NCBI GenBank assembly: GCA_018065695.1
Contig: JAGHST010000002.1
Location: 1 to 50,239, forward strand
Direction: 5' to 3'
DNA length: 50,239 nucleotides
Source: Candidatus Cacconaster caballi
Lineage (GTDB): Bacteria; Bacteroidota; Bacteroidia; Bacteroidales; UBA932
In this document: in pieces, positions 1-8,283 of the stretch
Layout of the letters: each line of letters opens with the position of its first letter
Numbering within the stretch: position 1 is the first letter of the stretch
Notes under the pieces: model-generated
Told to the model about the DNA's origin: nothing
Database searches by the model: none
What the model saw: the letters and a program-made list of their open reading frames with translations, nothing else
Position numbers and translations under genes: made by a program

Positions 1-74
1 TTATTAACATTGGATATCGGGCGTCGCGCAAAGGGTTTTTCCGAGTGATGCCGGGATTCAAAAAAACTGAAAAA
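1..74. other. unassigned left edge of the window
   Basis: These bases precede rpsH. In this operon rpsN (ribosomal protein S14) would be expected directly upstream, ending in a conserved GV(K/R)KASW tail. None of the three forward frames shows that tail. The frame open into rpsH starts with an in-frame GTG at 45 and ATG at 48, but the added residues do not resemble S8. The stretch may be a divergent spacer or a poorly assembled contig edge. Confidence 0.4.
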
Positions 75-470
75 ATGACTGATCCAATTGCAGATTATCT
101 GACCAGAGTTCGCAATGCATACCTCGCCGGCCACAAGACCGTGGAGGTTCCTGCTTCGAAGATGAAAGTCGAGTTGACCCGCATTCTCCACGAAAAGGGT
201 TACATCATGGCTTACAAGGTTGTCGAAGGCAAACCTTACAACACAATCAAGATGGCTCTCAAGTATCACCCTGAGACAAAGAAGGCTGCCATCAAGAAAA
301 TCATTCGCGTCAGCTCTCCGGGTCTCCGCCAGTACACCGATGTGGAAAACCTTCCACGCGTACTCAACGGACTCGGTGTCGCTATTCTCTCAACATCAAA
401 AGGCATTATCACGGACAAAGAGGCCAAAGACCTGAATGTCGGTGGTGAAGTTATTTGCTACGTTTACTAA
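75..470 (+). CDS. rpsH: 30S ribosomal protein S8
   Basis: S8 (131 aa) binds the central domain of 16S rRNA and is the classic translational repressor of the spc operon. The start MTDPIADYLTRVRNA and the C-terminal pattern SPGLRQY...LGVAILSTSKGI are typical of the family, and the length is normal. The ATG at 75 is chosen over upstream in-frame GTG/ATG codons at 45 and 48 because the S8 homology begins exactly there. It opens the visible part of a 15-gene ribosomal operon, with rplF 23 bases downstream. Confidence 0.97.
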   Translation: MTDPIADYLTRVRNAYLAGHKTVEVPASKMKVELTRILHEKGYIMAYKVVEGKPYNTIKMALKYHPETKKAAIKKIIRVSSPGLRQYTDVENLPRVLNGLGVAILSTSKGIITDKEAKDLNVGGEVICYVY

Positions 471-493
471 TTGTAATATAAAAAATTCGAAAT

Positions 494-1054
494 ATGTCAA
501 GAATTGGAAAATTACCTGTAAACCTTCCCGCAGGCGTTACCGTAACTGTCGGCAGCGACAATGTGGTAAAGGTTAAAGGCCCTCTCGGAGAACTTTCACA
601 GAAAGTCGATCCTGACATAACAGTCAAGGTGGAGGGAAATGTCCTCACAGTTACACGTCCTACAGATCAGCCTCGCCATCGTTCAATGCACGGTCTTTAT
701 CGCGCTTTGATCCAGAATATGGTGACCGGTGTTTCTGAAGGATTCACAATCAAGCAGGAGTTTGTAGGTGTCGGTTACCGCGTAGAGGTAAACGGCCAGA
801 TCGTTACATTCAACCTCGGTTATTCTCACGACATTCAGCTGCAGCTCCCTAAGGAGGTCAAGGCTGAAGCAGAGCCTGTAAAGAAGGGCCAGAACCCTGT
901 ACTCGTCATCAAGAGCGCAGACAAACAGCTCGTCGGTATGGTCGCTGCCAAGATTCGCTCAATGCGCAAGCCTGAACCTTACAAGGGCAAGGGTATCAAG
1001 TTCGTCGGCGAACAGCTTCGTCGCAAGGCCGGTAAATCCGCTTCTGCTAAATAA
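494..1054 (+). CDS. rplF: 50S ribosomal protein L6
   Basis: L6 (186 aa) binds 23S rRNA near the factor-binding site of the large subunit. The N-terminal MSRIGKLPV, the two repeated alpha/beta domains, and the C-terminal motif [13 protein letters not shown] are diagnostic. The last dozen residues are a Lys/Ala-rich tail. Spacing to rplR is 14 bases, with an AGGAG-like sequence before the rplR start. Confidence 0.98.
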   Translation: MSRIGKLPVNLPAGVTVTVGSDNVVKVKGPLGELSQKVDPDITVKVEGNVLTVTRPTDQPRHRSMHGLYRALIQNMVTGVSEGFTIKQEFVGVGYRVEVNGQIVTFNLGYSHDIQLQLPKEVKAEAEPVKKGQNPVLVIKSADKQLVGMVAAKIRSMRKPEPYKGKGIKFVGEQLRRKAGKSASAK

Positions 1055-1068
1055 TAGGAGATAAAGTT

Positions 1069-1431
1069 ATGGCATTGACTAAAATAGAAAGAAGACAGAG
1101 AATCCACTACCGCATCCGCAAGATTGTCAACGGTACTGCAGAAAGACCGAGAATGGTAGTGTTCAGAAGCAACAAACAGATCTACGTACAGGTTGTTGAC
1201 GACGTGAAGGGCGTAACCCTCGTGTCAGCCGCATCCAATGACAAGGCTCTCGTCGAGGCTTGCAAGGGCAAGACCGGTGTCGAGGCTGCCGCAATCGTAG
1301 GCAAGGCCATCGCAGAACGCGCTATGGCAAAGGGAATCGAAACAGTCGCTTTCGACCGTGGCGGTTACCTCTATCACGGAAGAGTTAAAAGTTTGGCAGA
1401 CGCCGCTCGTGAGGGTGGCCTTAAATTCTAA
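1069..1431 (+). CDS. rplR: 50S ribosomal protein L18
   Basis: L18 (120 aa) links 5S rRNA to the large subunit. The basic N terminus ([16 protein letters not shown]), the central block [19 protein letters not shown], and the ending [24 protein letters not shown] identify it. Length is normal for a bacterial L18. It sits 5 bases before rpsE. Confidence 0.98.
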   Translation: MALTKIERRQRIHYRIRKIVNGTAERPRMVVFRSNKQIYVQVVDDVKGVTLVSAASNDKALVEACKGKTGVEAAAIVGKAIAERAMAKGIETVAFDRGGYLYHGRVKSLADAAREGGLKF

Positions 1432-1436
1432 GCGCT

Positions 1437-1955
1437 ATGGCAGATATTAATGTAAAGAAAGTAAAGACCACCGATCTCGAACTTAAGGACAGATTGGTAG
1501 CAGTCCAGAGAGTAACCAAGGTTACAAAGGGCGGACGTCACTTCAGCTTTGCAGCAATCGTCGTTGTCGGTGACGAGAACGGTGTTGTAGGCTATGGCCT
1601 CGGAAAGGCAAACGAAGTAACGACAGCAATTTCAAAGGGTATAGAAGATGCAAAGAAGAACCTCGTAAGGGTTCCGCTGAGCAAGAAGACCATTCCTCAC
1701 GAGCAGGAGGCCAAGTTCGGTGGCGCGCGCGTCTTTATGAAACCTGCTGCTCCCGGTACAGGAGTAAAGGCCGGCGGTGCAATGCGTGCAGTGTTCGAGT
1801 CAGTGGGTATCAGCGATATCCTTGCTAAATCAAAAGGTTCATCAAACCCTCACAATCTCGTGAAGGCTACAGTGGCAGCTCTTACTGAAATGCGCGATGC
1901 ATATACAGTAGCAGGCCTCCGCGGCATTCCGATGAGCAGAGTTTTTAACGGATAG
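1437..1955 (+). CDS. rpsE: 30S ribosomal protein S5
   Basis: S5 (172 aa) lies on the solvent side of the 30S subunit and contributes to decoding accuracy and helicase activity at the mRNA entry. The N-terminal double-stranded-RNA-binding domain contains [23 protein letters not shown], followed by the C-terminal block [19 protein letters not shown]. Both are family hallmarks. It lies between rplR and rpmD in the usual spc order. Confidence 0.98.
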   Translation: MADINVKKVKTTDLELKDRLVAVQRVTKVTKGGRHFSFAAIVVVGDENGVVGYGLGKANEVTTAISKGIEDAKKNLVRVPLSKKTIPHEQEAKFGGARVFMKPAAPGTGVKAGGAMRAVFESVGISDILAKSKGSSNPHNLVKATVAALTEMRDAYTVAGLRGIPMSRVFNG

Positions 1956-1966
1956 GAGATCTCAAA

Positions 1967-2164
1967 ATGGCAAAAGTAAAAGTTACTCAGATCAAGAGCA
2001 GAAGTGGCGCCACCCCGAGACAGATTGCTAATCTCGTTTCCCTCGGCATCCACAGAATGCACAACACCGTAGAGGTCGAATTGACTCCGGTTACAGCCGG
2101 TATGCTTGAAAAAGTGCGCCATCTCGTAACCATTGAGGAAGTCTCTGAAAAAACTAACGCATAA
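1967..2164 (+). CDS. rpmD: 50S ribosomal protein L30
   Basis: L30 (65 aa) is a small 23S-binding protein. The pattern KVTQIKSRSGATPRQIANLVSLGIHRMH with a following VEVELTPVTAGMLEKVRHLV is the L30 fold. Length is ordinary; a GGAGAT sequence precedes the start. It is encoded 11 bases after rpsE. Confidence 0.96.
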   Translation: MAKVKVTQIKSRSGATPRQIANLVSLGIHRMHNTVEVELTPVTAGMLEKVRHLVTIEEVSEKTNA

Positions 2165-2179
2165 CAAGGAGGAGAAAAG

Positions 2180-2626
2180 ATGAAACTTAATACCCTTAAA
2201 CCTTCAGAAGGTTCAGTAGGAAAAGAAAAACGCGTTGGTCGCGGTCCGGGTTCAGGTCACGGCAAGACTGCTTGCCGCGGTATGAACGGCGCCAAATCCC
2301 GCGCAGGCTATTCAAGGAAAATCGGATTTGAAGGCGGTCAGATGCCTATTCAGAGACGTCTTCCTAAATTCGGATTCAAGAATCCGAACAGAGTCGAATA
2401 CAAGGCTGTCAATCTTTCAGCACTTCAGACCATCAGCGAGAAATACAATCTCACTGCAATTGACGTGGATATTCTCAGAAGCGCAGGTTTCGCTGCAAAG
2501 GATGATCTCGTGAAGATTCTCGGCAACGGCGAACTCTCAGCAAAGATTGACGTAACTGCAAACGCATTTTCAGCTTCCGCAATAAAGAAGATCGAAGAGA
2601 AGGGTGGAACCGTAACCAAAATATAG
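2180..2626 (+). CDS. rplO: 50S ribosomal protein L15
   Basis: L15 (148 aa) is a late-assembly 23S rRNA-binding protein. The Gly-rich N-terminal segment (RVGRGPGSGHGKTACRG) and the following FEGGQMPIQRRLPKFGF are diagnostic. The start is preceded at 2166-2172 by AAGGAGG, a strong Shine-Dalgarno sequence that is unusual in this window. The stop codon TAG ends one base into the GTG at 2626, which is an alternative but less likely secY start. Confidence 0.97.
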   Translation: MKLNTLKPSEGSVGKEKRVGRGPGSGHGKTACRGMNGAKSRAGYSRKIGFEGGQMPIQRRLPKFGFKNPNRVEYKAVNLSALQTISEKYNLTAIDVDILRSAGFAAKDDLVKILGNGELSAKIDVTANAFSASAIKKIEEKGGTVTKI

Positions 2627-2634
2627 TGAACCCT

Positions 2635-3960
2635 ATGAAACGATTTTTTCAGACAATAATCAACATATTCAAGATTGAAGAGCTTCGCAAGAGACTTCTC
2701 TATACCTTCGGTCTGATCTGTATCTACCGTCTCGGCAGCTACATAGTCATTCCGGGTATCGACGCGTCGCAGCTTGCAGTCCTGCAGTCGAAAGCGTCTG
2801 AAGGTCTCGTTGGCTTGATGAATATGTTCTCCGGCGGAGCATTCGGCAACGCATCAATCTTCGCATTGGGTGTGATGCCTTACATTTCCGCTTCCATCGT
2901 AATTCAGCTTCTCGGCGTGTTCCTGCCATCATTCCAGCGCCTTCAGCGCGAGGGAGAAAGCGGCCGCCGCAAGATGAATCAATACACTCGTTACCTCACA
3001 ATCCTGATCCTTGCACTCCAGGGACCGGCCTACATCGCTTCACTGCACTCCACACTGCCTCCAGAGGCATTCGTGACTACAATGGGCAGCGGCTGGTACG
3101 GAGCTTTCGCAACACTGATTCTGATTGGCGGTACGATGTTCGTAATGTGGTTGGGTGAAAGAATTACAGACCGCGGCATTGGTAATGGTATTTCCCTGAT
3201 CATCATGATAGGTATCATAGCTCGCCTCCCACAGGCCCTGCTTCTCGAATGCACTGAAAAGCTCAATCAGACTACCGGCGGTATCCTTATGCTTATCGTC
3301 GAGCTCCTTGTGCTCTTCTTCGTGTTCGTCGGCACAATCGCCCTGGTACAGGCAGTCAGAAAGGTACCTGTACAGTATGCCAAACGCATTGTCGGCAACA
3401 AACAGTATGGTGGTGTCCGTCAGTACATTCCGCTGAAAATCAATGCAGCGGGTGTAATGCCTATCATCTTCGCCCAGGCCTTGATGATCATCCCTGTGAT
3501 GTTCTCCAACTTCAATGCAACCAAAGGTTTGGCAGCAACATTCAGCAATACGACAGGTTTCTGGTACAACTTCGTCTATGCTTTACTCGTAGTCATCTTC
3601 ACTTATTTCTACACCGCTATTACAGTGAACCCTACGAATATGGCAGAAGAAATGAAGAAGAACGGCGGTTTTGTTCCGGGTTGCAAGCCGGGCAGGAAAA
3701 CAGCCGAGTATCTGGATGCCATAATGTCCCGTATTACGCTCCCTGGCTCAATACTTCTGGCCATCGTTGCGATTTTACCTGCATTCGCCCGTATGTGCGG
3801 CGTCAACAACCAGTTTGCACCTTTCTATGGCGGTACTTCACTGCTCATCCTTGTAGGTGTTGTTCTGGATACGATGCAGCAGATCGAGAGCCATTTGCTG
3901 ATGCGTCACTACGACGGTCTGATGAAGACAGGACGTCTCAAGGGCCGTTCGGGTATGTAA
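2635..3960 (+). CDS. secY: protein translocase subunit SecY
   Basis: SecY (441 aa from this start) is the channel-forming subunit of the SecYEG translocon in the inner membrane. Ten hydrophobic segments can be followed, and typical blocks are YRLGSYIVIPGID near residue 30, GVMPYISASIVIQLL, and ERITDRGIGNGISL. I chose the ATG at 2635 (MKRFFQTIINIFKIEELRKR) because family members begin with this amphipathic helix. A GTG at 2626, overlapping the rplO stop, would add three residues. It keeps the standard position after rplO. Confidence 0.97.
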   Translation: MKRFFQTIINIFKIEELRKRLLYTFGLICIYRLGSYIVIPGIDASQLAVLQSKASEGLVGLMNMFSGGAFGNASIFALGVMPYISASIVIQLLGVFLPSFQRLQREGESGRRKMNQYTRYLTILILALQGPAYIASLHSTLPPEAFVTTMGSGWYGAFATLILIGGTMFVMWLGERITDRGIGNGISLIIMIGIIARLPQALLLECTEKLNQTTGGILMLIVELLVLFFVFVGTIALVQAVRKVPVQYAKRIVGNKQYGGVRQYIPLKINAAGVMPIIFAQALMIIPVMFSNFNATKGLAATFSNTTGFWYNFVYALLVVIFTYFYTAITVNPTNMAEEMKKNGGFVPGCKPGRKTAEYLDAIMSRITLPGSILLAIVAILPAFARMCGVNNQFAPFYGGTSLLILVGVVLDTMQQIESHLLMRHYDGLMKTGRLKGRSGM

Positions 3961-3978
3961 TATGACAAGTTCTTTCAA

Positions 3979-4746
3979 ATGATAGGAATCAAGACCGAAG
4001 AAGAAATTGCGATAATGCGTGAAAACGCTCTGATGGTGTCTCAGACACTTGCAGAGGTTGGAAAGATTATCGCCCCCGGTGTCACGACAAAGGAACTGGA
4101 TTCAGTTGCGGAGAAGTACATCAGGTCTCTCGGCGCCGAGCCGGGCTTCTTGGGTTACGAAGGATATCCGGCAACTTTGTGCACTTCAATCAATGAAGTG
4201 GTCGTTCACGGTTTTCCGTCCGACCGCAAGCTCAAGGAAGGGGACATAGTCTCCGTGGACTGCGGCACAAAGTACAGAGGATTCTACGGCGACTCGGCCT
4301 ACACGTTTCCGGTAGGAAAGGTGTCAGAGGGGACAAAGGCATTGCTGGATGCCACAAAGGCCTCTTTGTACAAAGGCATTGAGAAAGCCGTAGCCGGCGG
4401 TCGCATCGGAGACATCGGAGAAGCCGTTCAGTCTTACGTCGAAAGCCTCGGCTATGGAGTCGTAAGGGAAATGGTGGGCCACGGCATAGGTCACAATATG
4501 CACGAGAGCCCGGAAGTTCCAAATTACGGACGCCACGGCCACGGCGTGAAACTCAAAGATGGGATGGTCATCTGCATAGAACCGATGATTACCGCAGGTC
4601 GCAAAGAAATCTATCTTGATGACAACGGTTGGGGAATTATCACAGCCGATGGTAAGAATGCAGCTCACTTCGAGCTCACCGTCGTTGTCAGAAAGGGTAC
4701 TCCTGAGGTCCTGTCGACATTTGAATTTATTGAAAAGAATAAATAA
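3979..4746 (+). CDS. map: methionine aminopeptidase, type I
   Basis: MetAP (255 aa) removes the initiator methionine from nascent cytoplasmic proteins. The metal ligands of the pita-bread fold are visible in order: Asp in [11 protein letters not shown], Asp in YGDSAYTF, His in [10 protein letters not shown], Glu in CIEPMI and Glu in FELTVVV. There is no N-terminal extension, which places it with short type Ia enzymes. Its place between secY and infA is the normal arrangement in Bacteroidota, so it is probably co-transcribed with the ribosomal genes. Confidence 0.97.
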   Translation: MIGIKTEEEIAIMRENALMVSQTLAEVGKIIAPGVTTKELDSVAEKYIRSLGAEPGFLGYEGYPATLCTSINEVVVHGFPSDRKLKEGDIVSVDCGTKYRGFYGDSAYTFPVGKVSEGTKALLDATKASLYKGIEKAVAGGRIGDIGEAVQSYVESLGYGVVREMVGHGIGHNMHESPEVPNYGRHGHGVKLKDGMVICIEPMITAGRKEIYLDDNGWGIITADGKNAAHFELTVVVRKGTPEVLSTFEFIEKNK

Positions 4747-4768
4747 AGTTGAATTAAACGGATTTGAT

Positions 4769-4987
4769 ATGCCAAAACAGTCAGCAATAGAAAAGGAAGG
4801 TACAATAATCGAAGCTCTGTCCAATGCGATGTTCAGAGTCGAGCTGGACAACGGCCACGTGATTATCGCTCACATCTCAGGTAAGATGCGTATGCATTAT
4901 ATCAAGATACTTCCGGGTGACAAGGTAAGGGTTGAAATGAGTCCGTATGATTTGACAAAGGGAAGAATTTCTTTCAGATACAAATAA
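4769..4987 (+). CDS. infA: translation initiation factor IF-1
   Basis: IF-1 (72 aa) occupies the ribosomal A site during initiation. The protein is a single OB-fold with the expected motifs: [20 protein letters not shown], then [17 protein letters not shown], and the ending [13 protein letters not shown]. The start is the ATG at 4769; longer in-frame options run back inside map and have no homology. Length is exactly that of the usual bacterial protein. Confidence 0.97.
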   Translation: MPKQSAIEKEGTIIEALSNAMFRVELDNGHVIIAHISGKMRMHYIKILPGDKVRVEMSPYDLTKGRISFRYK

Positions 4988-5001
4988 TAAAATTTACACA
5001 A

Positions 5002-5118
5002 ATGAAAGTTAAAACATCCATAAAGAAGCGTAGTGAGGATTGTAAAATCGTAAAGCGCAAAGGTCGCTTGTATGTTATTTGCAAGAAGAATCCGAAATTC
5101 AAGATGCGCCAGGGATAA
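5002..5118 (+). CDS. rpmJ: 50S ribosomal protein L36, zinc-ligand-depleted form
   Basis: A 38-residue ORF starting [20 protein letters not shown] and ending KFKMRQG lies 14 bases after infA, where L36 belongs. L36 stabilises 23S rRNA domains near the peptidyl-transferase region. Zinc-binding L36 carries three Cys and one His. Here only the cysteines at 14 and 27 remain; the first Cys position is Ser and the His position is Lys or Phe. This matches the C-minus type that does not need zinc. The gene is short and easy to miss. Confidence 0.95.
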   Translation: MKVKTSIKKRSEDCKIVKRKGRLYVICKKNPKFKMRQG

Positions 5119-5156
5119 TTTTTTGATTTGTATAACAATAAAGAAAAAAATAGAAT

Positions 5157-5534
5157 ATGGCACGTATAGCCGGAGTTGATTTACCAAACAACAAACAGGG
5201 AGCTATAGGTTTGACCTATATCTTCGGTATCGGTCGCAGTTCTGCGAACAAGATCCTCAAAGATCTCAACATCGATCCTTTCATCAAGGTAAAGGATTGG
5301 AATGACGATCAGATCTCAGCAATCCGTACAAAGATTGCAAACGAATTCAAAATTGAAGGTGAACTTCGTTCAACCGTCCAGATGAACATCAAGCGTCTCA
5401 TGGACGTAGGTTGCTACAGAGGAATCCGCCACCGTCTCGGTCTTCCTGTCCGTGGTCAGAGCACCAAGAACAACGCACGTACACGCAAGGGACGCAAGAA
5501 GACTGTAGCTAACAAGAAGAAAGCAACTAAATAA
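5157..5534 (+). CDS. rpsM: 30S ribosomal protein S13
   Basis: S13 (125 aa) sits in the head of the 30S subunit and contacts the P-site tRNA and the 50S bridge. The N-terminal [14 protein letters not shown] and helix-two-turn-helix region [16 protein letters not shown]-like block, plus the C-terminal [20 protein letters not shown], are diagnostic. The tail is Lys-rich. It follows rpmJ after a 38-base AT-rich spacer, in standard alpha-operon order. Confidence 0.97.
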   Translation: MARIAGVDLPNNKQGAIGLTYIFGIGRSSANKILKDLNIDPFIKVKDWNDDQISAIRTKIANEFKIEGELRSTVQMNIKRLMDVGCYRGIRHRLGLPVRGQSTKNNARTRKGRKKTVANKKKATK

Positions 5535-5545
5535 GGGTTAGAATT

Positions 5546-5935
5546 ATGGCAAAGAAAACTACAACAAGCAAAAAGAGAGTTGTTAAGGTTGACGCTTATG
5601 GTCAGGCCCATATTTCGTCGACTTTCAATAACGTTATCGTTACTCTGACCAACAGCACAGGTCAGGTCATCAGCTGGTCATCCGCAGGTAAGATGGGCTT
5701 CAGAGGTTCCAAGAAGAACACTCCGTACGCTGCTCAGGTAGCTGCTCAGGATTGCGCCAAGGTCGCTTATGACCTCGGTCTGCGCAAGATCAAAGCTTAC
5801 GTCAAGGGTCCGGGTGCAGGCCGTGAGTCAGCTATCCGTACAATCCACGGTGCCGGTATCGAGGTAACCGAGATTATCGACGTAACTCCACTTCCACACA
5901 ATGGTTGCCGTCCAAAAGGTCGCCGTAGAGTATAA
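5546..5935 (+). CDS. rpsK: 30S ribosomal protein S11
   Basis: S11 (129 aa) lies on the 30S platform and shapes the mRNA exit channel. The family signatures [37 protein letters not shown] and the ending [16 protein letters not shown] are all present. Eleven bases separate it from rpsM. Confidence 0.98.
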   Translation: MAKKTTTSKKRVVKVDAYGQAHISSTFNNVIVTLTNSTGQVISWSSAGKMGFRGSKKNTPYAAQVAAQDCAKVAYDLGLRKIKAYVKGPGAGRESAIRTIHGAGIEVTEIIDVTPLPHNGCRPKGRRRV

Positions 5936-5955
5936 CTTTTTAAATGATTTAGAAT

Positions 5956-6564
5956 ATGGCAAGATATACTGGTCCAAAAACCAAAATAGCACGTAAATTC
6001 GGTGAGCCAATCTACGGTCCTGACAAGTATTTCGAGAAGAGAAACTACCCTTCAGGTCAGCACGGTCTCGCAAAGAAGCGCAAGAAAGTTTCCGAGTACG
6101 GTACACAGCTTGCCGAGAAGCAGAAAGTGAAATACACTTACGGTCTTCTCGAGCGCCAGTTCCGCGGTTTCTATGCAAGGGCTAACAGAATGAAAGGCCG
6201 CACAGGTGAAAATCTTATTTTCCTCCTTGAAAGCCGACTCGACAACATTGTTTACCGCCTTGGCATTGCTCCGACAAGACCTGCAGCAAGACAGCTTGTC
6301 TCACACTGCCACATCACCCTCGACGGTGAAGTGTGCAACGTTCCTTCAGTAATCGTGAAGGTCGGTCAGACGGTGGGCGTACGCGAGCGCTCCAAGAGCC
6401 TCGAAGTAGTACAGGACAGCATCAAGGCAAACGCAGCCGGCAAGTATGCATGGCTCGAGTGGGATGCTGCAAAGTGCACAGGCAAGTATGCTTCAGCTCC
6501 TGAACGTACAGAAATCCCTGAACCTATCAACGAACAGCTCATCGTCGAGTTGTACTCTAAGTAG
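5956..6564 (+). CDS. rpsD: 30S ribosomal protein S4
   Basis: S4 (202 aa) nucleates 16S rRNA assembly and is known in other bacteria to repress the alpha operon. The start [18 protein letters not shown] and the S4 RNA-binding domain around residues 93-150 ([23 protein letters not shown]) identify it. It lacks the N-terminal Cys cluster, so it is the zinc-independent form. It lies between rpsK and rpoA as usual. Confidence 0.98.
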   Translation: MARYTGPKTKIARKFGEPIYGPDKYFEKRNYPSGQHGLAKKRKKVSEYGTQLAEKQKVKYTYGLLERQFRGFYARANRMKGRTGENLIFLLESRLDNIVYRLGIAPTRPAARQLVSHCHITLDGEVCNVPSVIVKVGQTVGVRERSKSLEVVQDSIKANAAGKYAWLEWDAAKCTGKYASAPERTEIPEPINEQLIVELYSK

Positions 6565-6595
6565 TAACTTGCTTTTAACCGATAAACTGTAAATT

Positions 6596-7612
6596 ATGGC
6601 AATTTTAGCATTTCAGAAGCCAGACAAGGTAATAATGCTCGACTCAACCGAGACCTTCGGCCGTTTCGAATTCCGCCCTCTGGAGCCGGGATACGGTATC
6701 ACAATAGGCAATGCGCTGCGTCGTATATTGTTGTCTTCATTGGAAGGATTTGCCATCAATTCAATACGCATCGAAGGTGTCGCCCACGAATTCGACACTA
6801 TCCACGGCGTAATTGAGAACGTTGTCGATATCATTCTGAATCTCAAGCAGGTTCGCTTCAAGAGGATGATTGAGGACGTTGATGGCGAAGTGGTCAATCT
6901 TACTGTTACCGGAAAGCAGGAATTCACTGCTGAAGATATTTCAAAGAATCTTTCTTCCTTCAAGGTTCTCAATCCTGAACTCCACATCTGCTCCATGGAG
7001 CCGTCAGTGAAGATCAAGATGGAAATCAAAATCGGCAAAGGAAGAGGTTATGTCCCTGCAGATGAAAACAAGGTCGAGTCAGCTCCTGTAGATACAATTG
7101 CAATCGACTCCATCTACACTCCTATCAAGAACGTGAAGTATGCAGTCGATGCGTGGCGTGTCGAGCAGAAGACCGACTACGAGAAATTGGATCTCGAAAT
7201 CACAACCGACGGTTCAATCCATCCGAAGGAGGCCCTCAAAGAGGCTGCCAAGATACTGATTCATCACTTTATGCTCTTCTCAGACGAGAAGATTACCCTC
7301 GAAACTCCGGTAGAGGTTGAAAGTAAGGAACTTGACGAAGAATCACTCAGAATGCGTCATCTCCTTCTCACCAAACTCTCCGATATGGAACTTTCCGTCA
7401 GGGCACTCAACTGCCTGAAGGCTGCCGAAATCGAGACTTTTGCAGACCTGGTTTCACACCAGCGCTCTGAACTGATGAAGTTCAGGAATTTCGGCAAGAA
7501 GTCGCTCAACGAAATCGACACCGTAGTGGAAAGACTCAAATTGAGTTTCGGAATGGACATAACTAAGTATAACATCGAACCAAAACCAAAGAAAGAAGAT
7601 CATGAGGCATAA
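6596..7612 (+). CDS. rpoA: DNA-directed RNA polymerase alpha subunit
   Basis: RpoA (338 aa) dimerises to start RNA polymerase assembly; its C-terminal domain contacts DNA and activators. The N-terminal domain carries [20 protein letters not shown] and LSSLEGFAI. The C-terminal domain begins near residue 250 and has the helix-hairpin-helix segment [16 protein letters not shown]...[10 protein letters not shown]. Its last 11 bases overlap rplQ, so the two are probably translationally coupled. Confidence 0.98.
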   Translation: MAILAFQKPDKVIMLDSTETFGRFEFRPLEPGYGITIGNALRRILLSSLEGFAINSIRIEGVAHEFDTIHGVIENVVDIILNLKQVRFKRMIEDVDGEVVNLTVTGKQEFTAEDISKNLSSFKVLNPELHICSMEPSVKIKMEIKIGKGRGYVPADENKVESAPVDTIAIDSIYTPIKNVKYAVDAWRVEQKTDYEKLDLEITTDGSIHPKEALKEAAKILIHHFMLFSDEKITLETPVEVESKELDEESLRMRHLLLTKLSDMELSVRALNCLKAAEIETFADLVSHQRSELMKFRNFGKKSLNEIDTVVERLKLSFGMDITKYNIEPKPKKEDHEA

Positions 7613-8198
7613 CAGATCAATCAACCACCTCGGTCGTCAGAGCGGTCACCGCAAGGCTATGCTGGCCAATATGGCTTCATCACTCATTCTCCACAAGCAG
7701 ATAGAGACTACTCTCGCAAAGGCAAAAGCTTTGAGAATGTATGTTGAACCGCTTATCACCAAGGCAAAAGAAGATTCAACTCACTCACGCCGTATAGTAT
7801 TCAGCTACCTCAAGCAGAAAGAAGCCGTAAGCGAACTCTTCAGAGTTGTGGCTCCGAAGATTGCAGACCGTCCGGGCGGATATACCCGCATCGTGAAGAA
7901 CGGTTTCCGCGAGGGGGACGCTGCCGATATGGCAATAATGGAACTTGTAGATTTCAATATGTCAGAGGTCGCTCCTAAGGAGGCTCCGAAGAAGGCTGCA
8001 ACCCGTCGTAGCGGTGCAAAGAAGGCCGCTGCTCCGGCAACCGAGGCTGCTCCTGCAACTGAGGAGGCACCTGCAAAGAAAGCACCTGCAAAGAAGGCTC
8101 CTGCAAAGAAAGCTGCCGCTCCTAAGGCTGCAGGCAAAGTTTCTACGAAAGCTGCTCCTGCAAAGAAGGTACAGGCTCCGCGCAAGACAGGCAAGTAA
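7602..8198 (+). CDS. rplQ: 50S ribosomal protein L17 with a long Ala/Lys/Pro tail
   Basis: The first 120 or so residues are a normal L17 ([39 protein letters not shown]), a large-subunit protein near the exit tunnel. Residues from about 128 to 198 are an extra low-complexity tail made of [10 protein letters not shown]-like repeats with an acidic stretch ([10 protein letters not shown]) in front. It resembles the basic tails of histone H1-like proteins. The tail DNA contains three tandem 15-base units. The gene closes the ribosomal operon and is followed by a strong terminator. Confidence 0.96.
   Translation: MRHNRSINHLGRQSGHRKAMLANMASSLILHKQIETTLAKAKALRMYVEPLITKAKEDSTHSRRIVFSYLKQKEAVSELFRVVAPKIADRPGGYTRIVKNGFREGDAADMAIMELVDFNMSEVAPKEAPKKAATRRSGAKKAAAPATEAAPATEEAPAKKAPAKKAPAKKAAAPKAAGKVSTKAAPAKKVQAPRKTGK
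8070..8114 (+). repeat. three tandem 15-base units in the rplQ tail
   Basis: The unit CCTGCAAAGAARGCW occurs three times head to tail at 8070-8084, 8085-8099 and 8100-8114, and once more with a changed last codon at 8157-8171. Each unit encodes PAKKA. This is a plausible place for length change between strains by slippage, always in frame because the unit is 15 bases. Confidence 0.85.
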
Positions 8199-8212
8199 TA
8201 GTTCAATAGTTG

Positions 8213-8253
8213 AAAAAGGGGTGAATGAGATTTTTTCGTTCACCCCTTTTTTT
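8213..8253 (+). terminator. terminator of the ribosomal operon
   Basis: The arm AAAAAGGGGTGAA at 8213-8225 is complementary to TTCACCCCTTTTT at 8239-8251, with a short loop and a run of T after the stem. It begins 14 bases after the rplQ stop and separates the ribosomal operon from the protease gene at 8284. Confidence 0.9.
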
Positions 8254-8283
8254 GTAATTTTACAAGGTGTTAATATTACAGAT

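Noticed and set aside
8070-8114. Tandem 15-base units as a CRISPR or minisatellite locus
   Set aside because: Units are adjacent with no spacers and encode the PAKKA repeat of L17.
8014-8283. In-frame extension of the protease gene into rplQ
   Set aside because: The extra 90 codons read the rplQ tail in another frame, cross a terminator, and come before a perfect signal peptide at 8284.
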